A program made the position numbers and the translations under genes. The notes under the pieces were generated by a model. That model saw only the letters and a list, made by a program, of their open reading frames with translations. It was not told where the DNA came from and did no database searches. Below, piece after piece: positions 25,827 through 34,934 of a stretch of DNA of 63,475 bases. Location: the NCBI GenBank assembly GCA_016703765.1, contig JADJBL010000023.1:1-63475 (forward strand), given 5' to 3'. Positions within the stretch are counted from its first letter, which is position 1, and each line of letters begins with the position of its first letter. This DNA comes from Saprospirales bacterium. Its GTDB lineage: Bacteria; Bacteroidota; Bacteroidia; Chitinophagales; Saprospiraceae.

Positions 25827-28163
25827 ATGAGCACCCTTTTCGCTTTTCTCGTCGGCATCGACAAGTACCCAAACCCCAACCACCAATTGTTTGGATGCGT
25901 TCGCGACCAAACCGCGCTCAAGCAATACCTCGGGCAATTTGCCCAGGGCGCGGGGTTTGAGTTGAATCTGATCGAGTTAATGAATGAAAACGCCACGAGG
26001 GCCGCGGTCATCAAGGGCTTCGGGCACTTTCAAAAAGCGGGGGCGGGCGATATCTGCCTTTTTTCGTTTTCCGGGCACGGCTCCCGCAACGATGCCCCCG
26101 AGGCCTTCTGGCACCTGGAACCCAGCAAGCTCAATCAATCCCTCGTGCTATGGGATAGCCGGACCGAGGGAGGGCTCGACCTCATGGACAAAGAACTTTC
26201 CTACCTGATTTGGAATGCGACCAGGGATAAAGCATCTCAGTTCATTGCTATCATGGATTGCTGTCATTCGGGCTCGGGTACCAGAAAAGCAGAAGAGGTG
26301 CGTTCCCGTATTGTGGAAAAAGGCAGCGATAAGCGCAACCTGGAGCAAATGGAGGGATATGCTTCCTACCAAAAGGGAAACGACGGCCGCCTGTCCCCTC
26401 CCCGTGGAAAGCACATCTTATTGGCCGCGGCGCGGGACAATCAGCTGGCCAAGGAGCTTACCCTCGAAGGGGAAACCAGAGGCGTTTTTACATTCAGCCT
26501 CATCGAAACCCTTCGGCAATATGGCAACCAGCTGACCTATGCCGAGTTGATCAACCATCTGCGCATCCGGATACTCCAAAAAGTGAACGAGCAGTCCCCC
26601 CAACTGGATGTCATCGCCGGGGCTAATCCCGACCTGCTTTTTCTCTCCAATTCCAAAACTTCGGGCCAGCCGGCTTACCTGGTCAGCCACGACTCCAAAA
26701 AAGGCTGGCATATCAACGCGGGCGCCATCGACGGTTTCAAAGGAGGGAGCGGGACTTCCACCACCAAATTGAAATTGGAACCATCCGGCGATCCCATACA
26801 GATACAGGAAGTATTTCCCTCCTACTCCAGCGTGGAAGGAATACCGGCAGACACTCCCTTGAGCAAGGTGTTCAGGGCTACCGTAGCGAGTTGGGGAAGC
26901 GGCGGGCTCAAGCTCGCATTTACGGCCGACTCCGATCCGGGCGCCGTGACTATGCTCCGCTCCCTCTTTCAAAAGCTAAGGGATGGATTTTTTCAATTGG
27001 TGGAGGAACCCGGCATGGCCCGCTACCATATCCAGGCCGCCGGGCAATCGCTGCGACTGTTGCTTCCCGGGGAAAAACGGCCCGTATTCCGAAGGGTGCC
27101 GGGTTACAGTCCCGAAAACGGAAGCGAATTTCTCAAAAGACTAGTCGCGGTGGGACGCTGGGTCCAGCTCGTCGAGTTGGCCAACCCGCAGACCAGCATC
27201 AAGGACGGAGAGATAAAAATCGACCTGTTCCGGCTCTCCCAGGCCGGCAGGCTGGCGGATACGGATCCCGTGACGGCAGAAGATTGGCGCAAGCCGGTCG
27301 CGCTGCGCTATTTCTACGAAAACGGCAAATGGACCCAACCCGCCATGCAGTTGCGGGTCGCCAATACCGGCACGCGCAAGCTCTGGGTGAGCGTGTTGTA
27401 CCTGACCGGAAATTTCGGCGTTTATAACGTCTTCCTGCCCAAACAGGAGCTGGGCCCAGGCCAGGAAGTATGGATGCTCGACGTGGTCAAGAGCATTCCC
27501 CACCGCTCGATCCTCCTGCAGGTGGAACCCGAATACCACTCCTGGGGCGTCAATCAGGTGAGCGATTTTCTGAAAATCATGGTCTGTACCGAAGAATTCA
27601 ACACCGATTCGTTCAACCAGGACGGGCTTCCGCTCGACGAGCGCAGTAGCGCCACCCGGGGTTTCGCGCTTTGGGAAGACGTGGCCCAAAGCGATTGGAT
27701 GACCCGCGAGATCGAATTAAAGGTGCTGCGGCCTTTCGATCCGGTACAAATCCGGGGAGGAGCTCCTGCCAAGGTTCTGGACCTAAAACTGACAGCCCCA
27801 GCCGGTTTCTCGGCCAAAGCCATGCTCAACACCCTGCAGGAGGCCACGGCTTCCTTCCCGGCGCCCTATGTGACCATGATGGAGGGAACGGAGGAATTCA
27901 CGCCCCTCGATCTTTCCCCGGCCCAGCAGGGAGGACGGCCTCTCTGCGTACTCGAATTCTGGGATTGCCAGCCCGCATCCCCTATCCGGTTGGAGTTGCC
28001 CGCCGGGGCTCTGCCCTGCCATTGCGATCCCCAGACCGGCCGTTTTCGGGTGTTGCAGCACGAGTGGAAGGACGGCGCGCTGCATTTGACGGAGTTTCCG
28101 CCGGCGAGCCCTTCGCCTTATTCCGGGTTGACCGCGACACATAAGATTTTCTTTGGAGCGTAG
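25827..28163 (+). CDS. caspase-family (peptidase C14) protein
   Basis: 778 residues from ATG 25827 (MSTLFAFLVGIDKYP), the standard start of this family; the frame is open far upstream but that part overlaps the sensor gene. The caspase-fold domain covers about 1-255: GIDKYPNP, GCVRDQTALKQYL, catalytic His in FSFSGHGS (His84) and Cys in IMDCCHSG (Cys146). The other 500 residues contain a beta-rich section near 460-570 (LRVANTGTRKLWVSVLYLTG) like the DUF4384 regions often joined to bacterial caspases. No membrane helix or signal is seen, so it should be cytoplasmic. It is divergent from the hybrid sensor and converges on a membrane protein with no spacer. Confidence 0.9.
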   Translation: MSTLFAFLVGIDKYPNPNHQLFGCVRDQTALKQYLGQFAQGAGFELNLIELMNENATRAAVIKGFGHFQKAGAGDICLFSFSGHGSRNDAPEAFWHLEPSKLNQSLVLWDSRTEGGLDLMDKELSYLIWNATRDKASQFIAIMDCCHSGSGTRKAEEVRSRIVEKGSDKRNLEQMEGYASYQKGNDGRLSPPRGKHILLAAARDNQLAKELTLEGETRGVFTFSLIETLRQYGNQLTYAELINHLRIRILQKVNEQSPQLDVIAGANPDLLFLSNSKTSGQPAYLVSHDSKKGWHINAGAIDGFKGGSGTSTTKLKLEPSGDPIQIQEVFPSYSSVEGIPADTPLSKVFRATVASWGSGGLKLAFTADSDPGAVTMLRSLFQKLRDGFFQLVEEPGMARYHIQAAGQSLRLLLPGEKRPVFRRVPGYSPENGSEFLKRLVAVGRWVQLVELANPQTSIKDGEIKIDLFRLSQAGRLADTDPVTAEDWRKPVALRYFYENGKWTQPAMQLRVANTGTRKLWVSVLYLTGNFGVYNVFLPKQELGPGQEVWMLDVVKSIPHRSILLQVEPEYHSWGVNQVSDFLKIMVCTEEFNTDSFNQDGLPLDERSSATRGFALWEDVAQSDWMTREIELKVLRPFDPVQIRGGAPAKVLDLKLTAPAGFSAKAMLNTLQEATASFPAPYVTMMEGTEEFTPLDLSPAQQGGRPLCVLEFWDCQPASPIRLELPAGALPCHCDPQTGRFRVLQHEWKDGALHLTEFPPASPSPYSGLTATHKIFFGA

Positions 28164-28724
28164 TTATCCCCGCAAAACCATGATCCCCATCAACAGGGTC
28201 AGAAGGTAGTACACAAAGGGAGGCATATCTTTGAATATCAGATAGGCGAGCAGAAAAAACAGGGACCCGCCGATCAGGGTCCATCCGACCCATTGCGGGA
28301 GCCCGGAAGATAACAGGGCAAAACCGAGGGCCGCCAGCCCCAGCTGGGTCAGCAAGGTATAGGTCGCGAAATGCCAGGCGGGCAAAGCGCCCTCCGCGAA
28401 GCCCTGGGTGTCCATCCCCCGAAGGTAACAATGCCAGGACCACAGGCAGGCCCCCACGACCAGGGCCGCCACACCCGATAAAGCCCAAGCGGCCCTGGGC
28501 ACCCCCTGCCAGGGGTAAAAGTAGATCACAAGTCCTGCCGCAACCACCAAGGCGCCCAGGGAGAATAAAACCTGCGCGATCTCCCAGGCCTTCCGCCCGT
28601 TGCGGAGGATCTCCAGTTTTTTGGCCGCATTGAGTTCTGCAAATACGCGGGAGATCGGTGAAAAGGCCGCTGCAAGGAACAGGACCGAGCCGATCAGGAG
28701 TAGTATCGCTGCTGTTTTTTGCAT
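28164..28724 (-). CDS. polytopic membrane protein of unknown function
   Basis: 186 residues, five or six hydrophobic segments (AAILLLIGSVLFLAAAF; LGALVVAAGLVIYFY; ALSGVAALVVGACLW; LLTQLGLAALGFALL; IGGSLFFLLAYLIF; LLTLLMGIMVL). No family recognised. Its stop codon directly abuts the stop of the caspase gene (28163/28164), a tail-to-tail arrangement leaving no room for a separate terminator. Confidence 0.75.
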   Translation of the reverse strand: MQKTAAILLLIGSVLFLAAAFSPISRVFAELNAAKKLEILRNGRKAWEIAQVLFSLGALVVAAGLVIYFYPWQGVPRAAWALSGVAALVVGACLWSWHCYLRGMDTQGFAEGALPAWHFATYTLLTQLGLAALGFALLSSGLPQWVGWTLIGGSLFFLLAYLIFKDMPPFVYYLLTLLMGIMVLRG

Positions 28725-28751
28725 GGGAAAGGGGTTTTCGCGAGGTAAGCT

Positions 28752-29095
28752 TTAATACTCTTTAGGTCGGGTCAATTTTTCCGAAGATTTTTCTCTGCTT
28801 TTATTAAACTCCCCGAGCAAAGGGACCAGGTCCTTTTCCCAAAAAGCCAACAAGTCCGGGGTATGCTCACCAAGCCACTTGCGGCCTTCTTCCCCGAAGT
28901 GCCGATGATCTGGGAACCCGAAGGATGGGTTGGGGGGGGGGGGCGGGGGGGGGGGAGGGAAAAAAAAAATTTTTGTTCGCCCCCCCCCCCCCACCGGGGA
29001 TAACCCCCCCCCCCCCTTTTTTTATTTACTTCCCCAATTGCTTTGAGGGAGAATCGGTCTTCCTCATTATAAGGCGTTCCCTTCCCGAAAATCAA
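28752..29095 (-). pseudogene. remnant of an unidentified gene interrupted by homopolymer-rich sequence
   Basis: On the minus strand a sensible stretch near 29020-29095 (FGKGTPYNEEDRFSLKAIGE) and another at 28752-28925 (KWLGEHTPDLLAFWEKDL ... LLGEFNKSREKSSEK, ending at a stop) flank a run of G, A and C homopolymers. Both ends look protein-like but lie in different frames. I cannot name the family. The middle is probably mis-sequenced or mis-joined. Confidence 0.35.
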
Positions 29096-29145
29096 ATGGC
29101 GGGGGGCGGATGGGAGGCGGCCCCTGGGGCGGGGGGGGGGTTTCC
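28932..29145. other. low-quality homopolymer tract (G, A and C runs)
   Basis: Runs such as nine or more G at 28932-28943 and 28945-28955, about ten A at 28960-28969, twelve C near 28981-28992, a further thirteen or so C near 29004-29016 and G/C-only stretches near 29098-29155 occur nowhere else in the window. This resembles base-calling failure or a forced join rather than biology. Joins across it should not be trusted. Confidence 0.7.
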
Positions 29146-29241
29146 GGGCGGCCCGGGGAAACGGTCCCTTTGGTGCGCGGCCCTTTTTCCTGGCCTCCTT
29201 TCATGTGCGCTTATGGCTCGGACCTGAAAATAGATCAGGAC

Positions 29242-30536
29242 TCAAAAGGGGCGTTCGGCCTCCGGTTCCCGCATCCGGCCTTCTTTTAGGGCATTCTCTT
29301 CCGTACGTTTTCCCAGGACCTTCATCATTTCCATGTTCTTGCGAACCAGGCCAAGGGGCAAAAAGCCCCCTTCGGACAGGATGTGAGGATCGGCCTTATT
29401 TTCCAGCAATAAATTTACGAGTTCGACATGTTCCTTTTGCGCTGCCAGGTGTAAGGGAGTTTTGCCTTCGGCGTCCTTTGCGTTAATAGATGAGGTTTTG
29501 CCTAAAAGGAAGCGAACTGCCGTCATACAATCTTCTGATTGAACAGCCAGGTGGAGCAATGTTTGTTTGTTTTCAAGCTGGCAGTCAAAACTGGAAAACC
29601 GCTCCAGTAGATAACAAAAATCGCTGCCTTTTTTTCCACTCTGGTAGAAACCATTTTAAAGGATTAAATCCTCCAAAGGAATTTTTTCATATTCCATTAA
29701 AAATTCCTTTAGGCCCGGTTTGCTGCAAAGCATATTCAGGGCGGTTTCCAGCTTTGATTTTGATTTTACAAACCAGCTGCTCCCTTTGGAAAGCAAAAAA
29801 GCGGCAGTATTGAATTTTTCAGAAAGGATGGCTGCATGAAGTGGCGTATAATCATCTTTTGCACTCAGAATATCAATTTTGGCGCCCCGGCTCAGGAGTT
29901 TAACAACCTCGTCCTCCTTGCCCTCCGCAGCGGCATTATGAAGAGGCGCAAGCCCCGATTCTTTATCCAACGCATTGACGTCGGACGGCGGCTCTATTTT
30001 TACTTCTTCTTTTAAGGGAATAATGGTTCTTCAACTTTGGTTTCTTTCAGGGTTTTGGCAATGGATCTCACTTTGATACGAAGGAGGCTATTGGATACTT
30101 TATAAGTCCTTTCCTCAAAAAACTTCTGTGCCGATTGAAAGACCAACTCCTTCCCAAACTCCTGGACCAAACCATCCAATTGATCGTTCAGGGTCAGTTG
30201 ATGTATGATCTCGTCCCAATTCTTTATTACTATTATTTTACCATCTGGGAGCTCGTAATCAAAATCGCATTGAATCACATTGCTCCCTTGCCCGGGCGAT
30301 CTTTGTTGGATGACCGGCGCTTGAGGGCGGTCATTGCTGTTAGCAATGGAGTGGTACCTGTCCGTTTGTTTCGATTGAGGGCTATTGTCCACCAGTTCCT
30401 GTATCTTTGCCTGCAAACCTGCTTCCGGACGCTTGTCGATAAACTGAAATTGGTTGTGGTAGTGGGCTGGAGTTCCGCGAAGAATTCGCGCTGCCTTGCC
30501 TGTGGAGCCTCGATGTTTGCCGTAGTGGGATTGCAT
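29242..30536 (-). pseudogene. ankyrin-repeat protein with Bacteroidota cargo-type N-terminus, two frameshifts
   Basis: Start at 30536 (MQSHYGKHRGS). Residues about 25-60 read FQFIDKRPEAGLQAKIQELV and then SPQSKQ, the RPEA...Q..LQE...NSPQ pattern at the head of many Bacteroidota cargo or polymorphic-toxin-like proteins, which I associate with contractile injection systems. The first frame ends at 30012, but the next frame continues without a start codon (LKEEVKIEPPSDVNALDKES) into ankyrin repeats (LAPLHNAAAEGKEDEVVKLL; YTPLHAAILSEKFNTAAFLL); it stops at 29656 and a third frame continues (CQLENKQTLLHLAVQS; KTPLHLAAQKEHVELVNLLL) to 29242. Repaired, it would be a single protein of about 430 residues. 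No toxin active site is visible; ankyrin repeats could be the effector or an immunity-like part. Confidence 0.6.
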
Positions 30537-30694
30537 TTTTCGAGTTAGGTTGTTCGGGAAAACACTGGCGGTGAAGATAAGAATTATTCCCCTTTTTGTC
30601 AGGACACAGACACGGCTTCCGTGCAAATAAGCCGGATTCGATGTTCCTTTGTCCTGTCGCTTTGAAAATTGTTCAACTTGAAAAAATCGTACGC

Positions 30695-30844
30695 ATGGAT
30701 ATCTTAAGGGACCTTTGGCTTTTCCTCAGGGAGCGCAAAAAATTCTGGCTCGCTCCGGTTATCGTAGTATTGCTCCTGCTGGGCATCCTCATCGTGATCG
30801 GCGGAAGCAGCGCGCTGGCGCCCTTTATCTACACCCTTTTCTAA
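30695..30844 (+). CDS. DUF5989 small membrane protein (SxtK-like)
   Basis: 49 residues: a charged start (MDILRDLWLFLRERKKFWLA) and one long membrane helix (VIVVLLLLGILIVIGG). It matches the DUF5989 family, small proteins encoded next to carbamoyltransferases; the saxitoxin-cluster protein SxtK is of this type. It lies 49 bases before the carbamoyltransferase start. Function unknown, perhaps a membrane tether for that enzyme. Confidence 0.8.
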   Translation: MDILRDLWLFLRERKKFWLAPVIVVLLLLGILIVIGGSSALAPFIYTLF

Positions 30845-30893
30845 AGGAGCCAGGCCTGTACGCACATTGCTCAAAAAACCAACGACCGACCAG

Positions 30894-32759
30894 ATGAAGA
30901 AGATACTAGGGATCTCCGCCTTCTACCACGACTCCGCCGCCGCCATAACCGTCGGCGGGAAAATCGTCGCCGCAGCGCAGGAAGAGCGTTTTACCCGCAT
31001 CAAGCATACGCCCGATTTTCCGGTGCACGCCATCCGGTACTGCCTGGAAACCGCAGGGCTGGAACTCGACGACCTCGACGCCATCACCTTCTACGACAAA
31101 CCCCTCCTGAAGTTCGAGCGCCTGCTGGAAACTTACTACGCGTTCGCTCCGAGGGGCTTCGTCTCTTTCTTCAAAGCCATGCCGGTGTGGCTGCGCGAAA
31201 AGATCTTTCACAAAAGGCTTATTTACGAAGGTCTCGCCGAGGTGGGGCCTTTCGACAAGAAGAAGGTCAACCTCCTCTTCACCGAACACCACCTCTCGCA
31301 CGCAGCCAGCGCCTTCTACCCCTCCCGGTTTGAAGAATCGGCCATCCTCACCATCGACGGGGTGGGCGAATGGTGCACGGCTTCCATCGGTCATGGAAAA
31401 GGCCGCGACATCAAGATTCTCAAGGAGTTGTCTTTCCCGCACAGCGTGGGCCTGCTGTACTCCGCTTTTACCTACTACCTCGGTTTTACCGTCAATTCGG
31501 GCGAGTACAAACTCATGGGCCTCGCGCCTTACGGCAACCCGGATTCGGAGGAAACCTCCCGCTTTGAAGACCTGATCAAAAACAATATCGTCGACATCAA
31601 GGAAGACGGTTCTATTTGGCTCAACCAGTCGTATTTCACCTATGCCACCGGCTTGCGGATGGTGCCCGAAAAGAAATGGGCCGCCCTGTTCGGATTTCCC
31701 CGAAGGGGCCCGGAAGCGGAGCTCGTGCAACACCACTGCAACCTGGCCCTGGCCATCCAGCGGGTCACCGAGGAGATCGTGTACAAAATGGCCGTGGAGA
31801 CCAAACGGATCACGGGATCCGAAAACCTCTGCATGGCCGGCGGGGTCGCCCTCAACTGCGTAGCCAACGGGAAACTTCTGAAAGCCAATATTTTCAAAAA
31901 TATATTCATCCAGCCCGCGGCGGGCGATGCCGGCGGCGCCCTGGGCGCGGCCCTGGCGGTACACCACCTCCACTACGGGGAAGAACGGTTGCCCGTCAAA
32001 GGCGCAGACGCGCTGGAGGGCTCCTACCTGGGGCCCGATTATTCGGACAAGGAGATCGAGCAAATGGGCCGGAAGGTGAAAGCCGTCTGGGAGAAATTCG
32101 AGGACTTCGGCCCTTTGTCGAAGCTCACCGCAGAAATGATCGCCGACGGCAATGTCGTGGGCTGGTTCCAGGGGCGCATGGAGTTCGGCCCCCGGGCCCT
32201 GGGCAACCGGAGCATCCTGGGAGACCCCCGCAATGCCGAGATCCAGAAGAAACTGAACCTGAAGATCAAATACCGCGAGGGATTCCGTCCCTTTGCCCCG
32301 GCCGTGCTGGAAGAGGATTCCGCCGAATATTTCGACCTCCACGCGGATTCGCCCTACATGCTCCTGGTGGCGCCCGTGCGCGAAGAGCGGCGGACGGTTC
32401 TACCCGAAGGCTACCACGACCGCCCTTTGTGGGATAAACTGTACTATCTCCGCAGCGATATGCCGGCCATCACCCACCTGGATTTTTCCGCCCGGGTGCA
32501 ATCGGTCAGCAAGGAAACGAATCCGCGGTTCTGGGATCTGATCCATTCCTTCAAGCAACAGACGGGCTACGGCCTGCTGGTCAATACCAGTTTCAACCTC
32601 CGGGGCGAACCCATCGTCTGCACGCCCTACGACGCCTACAAATGCTTCATGAGCACGGAAATGGACTACCTGGTGATCAACGACTATTTCTTCCGGAAAA
32701 CCGATCAGCCGGACTGGCAGAACAAAGCCCGTTGGAAGACGGAATTCAAAATGGATTAA
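30894..32759 (+). CDS. carbamoyltransferase (NodU/CmcH/SxtI family)
   Basis: 621 residues from ATG 30894 (MKKILGISAFYHDSAAAI), the canonical family start. The N-terminal part holds the Kae1-like fold with EHHLSHAASAFYPS and TIDGVGEW; CMAGGVALNCVANG lies in the middle, and the C-terminal YrdC-like part contains GRMEFGPRALGNRSI and LVNTSFNLRGEPIV. The enzyme makes carbamoyl adenylate from carbamoyl phosphate and ATP and moves the carbamoyl group to a hydroxyl of a sugar or small molecule. The operon is DUF5989, this gene, then an SxtJ-like protein 2 bases later. The acceptor cannot be read from the window. Confidence 0.93.
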   Translation: MKKILGISAFYHDSAAAITVGGKIVAAAQEERFTRIKHTPDFPVHAIRYCLETAGLELDDLDAITFYDKPLLKFERLLETYYAFAPRGFVSFFKAMPVWLREKIFHKRLIYEGLAEVGPFDKKKVNLLFTEHHLSHAASAFYPSRFEESAILTIDGVGEWCTASIGHGKGRDIKILKELSFPHSVGLLYSAFTYYLGFTVNSGEYKLMGLAPYGNPDSEETSRFEDLIKNNIVDIKEDGSIWLNQSYFTYATGLRMVPEKKWAALFGFPRRGPEAELVQHHCNLALAIQRVTEEIVYKMAVETKRITGSENLCMAGGVALNCVANGKLLKANIFKNIFIQPAAGDAGGALGAALAVHHLHYGEERLPVKGADALEGSYLGPDYSDKEIEQMGRKVKAVWEKFEDFGPLSKLTAEMIADGNVVGWFQGRMEFGPRALGNRSILGDPRNAEIQKKLNLKIKYREGFRPFAPAVLEEDSAEYFDLHADSPYMLLVAPVREERRTVLPEGYHDRPLWDKLYYLRSDMPAITHLDFSARVQSVSKETNPRFWDLIHSFKQQTGYGLLVNTSFNLRGEPIVCTPYDAYKCFMSTEMDYLVINDYFFRKTDQPDWQNKARWKTEFKMD

Positions 32760-32761
32760 CA

Positions 32762-33121
32762 ATGAAAAGCAATCCTGTTAAGACTCTCCTCACCATTTCG
32801 ATGGGATTTTTAGGCCTCTTCCTCGCCTTCGACCTCTCCTGGGCTATATGGGTCGCGCTGGGCGTGGGTGTGATCGGGTTATTCTCCGATTTCCTGAGCG
32901 CAAAGATCGAATACCTGTGGATGAAGCTGGCCCATGTGATGGGCATGATCGTGCCGCCTGTGTTGCTGGCGGGTATCTTTTTCCTGTTCCTGTTCCCCAT
33001 CTCCCTGTTGTCCAAACTGTTCGGCAAAAAGGATCCGATGCTGCTGTCCAACCGGCTGTCCAGCACGTTCACGAACGTCGATAAGTCTTTCGAAAAAGAG
33101 AGTTTTCGGAAGCCGTGGTGA
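32762..33121 (+). CDS. SxtJ-family membrane protein
   Basis: 119 residues from ATG 32762, two bases after the carbamoyltransferase stop. Three membrane segments (ISMGFLGLFLAFDL; AIWVALGVGVIGLFSDF; VPPVLLAGIFFLFLFPISLL) and a conserved-looking IEYLWMKLAHVMG between them match SxtJ, the companion of SxtI-type carbamoyltransferases in the saxitoxin clusters and of many other carbamoyltransferases. Function unknown. The gene is followed by the palindrome array at 33131. Confidence 0.8.
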   Translation: MKSNPVKTLLTISMGFLGLFLAFDLSWAIWVALGVGVIGLFSDFLSAKIEYLWMKLAHVMGMIVPPVLLAGIFFLFLFPISLLSKLFGKKDPMLLSNRLSSTFTNVDKSFEKESFRKPW

Positions 33122-33130
33122 GGAATGTAA

Positions 33131-33712
33131 GGTTTGCCTTTTTCAAAGAGATTCAACCGCTACGCGGTTGTTTACCCACCGCATTTTTACCCCCGATTGC
33201 ATCGGGGGCTATGAATATTAAACCCTTTCAGGGTTTCTTCCGGTCTTCGCTCGTGAGGGTCTCTGACCCGAAACGCGCTGTCTGCAAGTCTCTGACTTGC
33301 TTGTAAAGATTTGCAAGTCAGAGACTTGCTGCCGGTTGCGCATCGGGTTTGCCTTTTCAAAGAGATTCAACCGCTACGCGGTTGTTTACCCACCGCATTT
33401 TTACCCCCGATTGCATCGGGGGCTATGAATATTTAATCCCTTCGGGATTGCCTATTGTGAAACACGCTTCACCCGCGGCTATGAATATTTAATCCCTTCT
33501 GGATTGCCTATTGTGAAACGAGCTTCACCCACGGCTAAGAATATTGAATCCCAGCCTACCGGCAGGCAGGCCTTCGGGATTGATCACTTATTCGTTCTGA
33601 AAACCGGAACGAAACCCTGAAAGGGTTTAATATTTATAGCCCCGGATGAAATCCGGGGCAGAAGTATTTCACACGAAGCAACCGCAAAGCGGTTGAATAA
33701 TAAGATTTAATG
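33131..33712. repeat. REP-like palindrome array with direct repeats
   Basis: A unit of about 85 bases (GTTTGCC ... CAACCGCTACGCGGTTG ... CCCCCGATTGCATCGGGGG ... ATGAATATT) occurs at about 33131-33219 and again at about 33346-33431. Other hairpins are AAACCCTTTCAGGGTTT at 33220-33236, GGGTCTCTGACCC at 33257-33269, GCAAGTCTCTGACTTGC at 33284-33300 and its inverse at 33313-33329. A third unit, AATCCCTTCGGGATTGCC followed by TATTGTGAAAC, is repeated near 33437 and 33491. The same modules occur at 6416-6721 and 9858-10009. No gene is seen from 33122 to 33764. Confidence 0.8.
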
Positions 33713-33764
33713 CCCATTTCATTAAATTGAACCCAATCTTCACGTTAAAATTAACCGGTGCGTC

Positions 33765-34934
33765 TTATTTCTGCACGACCTGAACCGGGCTTGCGAGGCT
33801 ATCTACGGCCATGACAAGAGCTGTGGTGTCGGGAGGTAGCAACCACTCGGGATGCGCCATGATCTGGTTAAACACAAAGCGGTGGCCGTATTCGTCCCAA
33901 TGCGCATCGAGTTCCGGGTTGAAGCGGGTTTTGTTTTTCAGGTAATCCTCCTGCATGGGCTGGGTCAGGTCGTGGTACACAAATCCGTTTTTCTGACAAT
34001 GATCTTTCAGGATGTCGTGCAGGAACATCACATTTGATTCGGCCAGGCGGCCCTTGTAAATGTCTTCCCGGGGCGCATCCATGATGAAAATGATCTTTTT
34101 GCCCGGGTTCTCTTCCTTGATTTTCGCAAGGATATAACCTACCGCCTTGTCGATGGCGTCTTTATTCTCCAGGAGTTTTGCCACTTCCACGTTGGCATTG
34201 AATTGCTCGTCCCCTTGCCCCTCCTTCTTTTTCTCCATCATCATGCTGATGGCCTTGGTGATGTTGAGGTTGCTGTACAGGTAGCGGAAAATGGCGCTCT
34301 TCTTGAGGGTCCTTTTTTTCCAGTCGAACTGCGAGAAATCGGGGTTTGCCACGGGGATATTTTCCGTGACGCCCTCCTCCCCTACGTTGACGGTCAGGCG
34401 GTGGCCGCTGGAGGGGTTGAGTTCGAGGATGCTTTCGTCGTAATCGTTGTGGACCACGTTGAAGATGAAGATATCCGGATTGAAATATTTGTTGGCGTAC
34501 CTGCTGTAACTCAGGTATTCGGACAGCGGGGCGCCGGATTTCGCAATGGCGTACACGTCGTATTCGCTGCCCAGGCTGTCGCGGAGCAAAAAGGGATACG
34601 ACTTGTCGATGTCGATCAGCATGGCCTCGATAAAGGAATCGCCGATGACCGCGATCAGTTTTTTATCTTTTTTCTGGAAATAATCGTTCGGGGCATTCCA
34701 GCCGTGGTTGTTGATCCGCCAATCGCCCCTCATTTCAGCGCCTTTGCCCATGGTGTAGACGCCCTCCCGCTGCCCGGTAGTGTCGAAGCGATAGAGCAGC
34801 TCGTTTTCGTCGAACACGCCCTGGGGTATTTCCGCGGCGGGTATGACGTACCTGAAAAACAATTCGAGAATGACGAAAATGAAGATCAGGGTGGGCAGGG
34901 TGATAAATACCAGGCCTTTCAGGGTCTTTTTCAT
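33765..34934 (-). CDS. SGNH/GDSL-family hydrolase, membrane-anchored
   Basis: 389 residues from ATG 34934. An N-terminal signal anchor (LVFITLPTLIFIFVILELFF) is followed by the SGNH block I motif VIGDSFIEAM (nucleophile Ser) and near the C-terminus DAHWDEYGH, the Asp-x-x-His block V. The Asn and Gly blocks are not obvious. Such proteins are acyl- or acetyl-esterases acting on exported polysaccharides or glycoconjugates and are commonly found beside DUF5989/carbamoyltransferase/SxtJ sets; here it lies on the opposite strand across a repeat array, which may mark an inversion. Confidence 0.85.
   Translation of the reverse strand: MKKTLKGLVFITLPTLIFIFVILELFFRYVIPAAEIPQGVFDENELLYRFDTTGQREGVYTMGKGAEMRGDWRINNHGWNAPNDYFQKKDKKLIAVIGDSFIEAMLIDIDKSYPFLLRDSLGSEYDVYAIAKSGAPLSEYLSYSRYANKYFNPDIFIFNVVHNDYDESILELNPSSGHRLTVNVGEEGVTENIPVANPDFSQFDWKKRTLKKSAIFRYLYSNLNITKAISMMMEKKKEGQGDEQFNANVEVAKLLENKDAIDKAVGYILAKIKEENPGKKIIFIMDAPREDIYKGRLAESNVMFLHDILKDHCQKNGFVYHDLTQPMQEDYLKNKTRFNPELDAHWDEYGHRFVFNQIMAHPEWLLPPDTTALVMAVDSLASPVQVVQK

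Noticed and set aside
30906..32342. 478-codon minus-strand frame opposite the carbamoyltransferase
   Set aside because: Antisense shadow of a well-supported gene with high GC third positions.
30695..33121. Saxitoxin-type biosynthetic cluster
   Set aside because: Only the I/J/K-like trio is present; no SxtA or other pathway genes are in the window.
33131..33712. CRISPR array
   Set aside because: Repeats are palindrome modules of mixed length and order without regular spacing.
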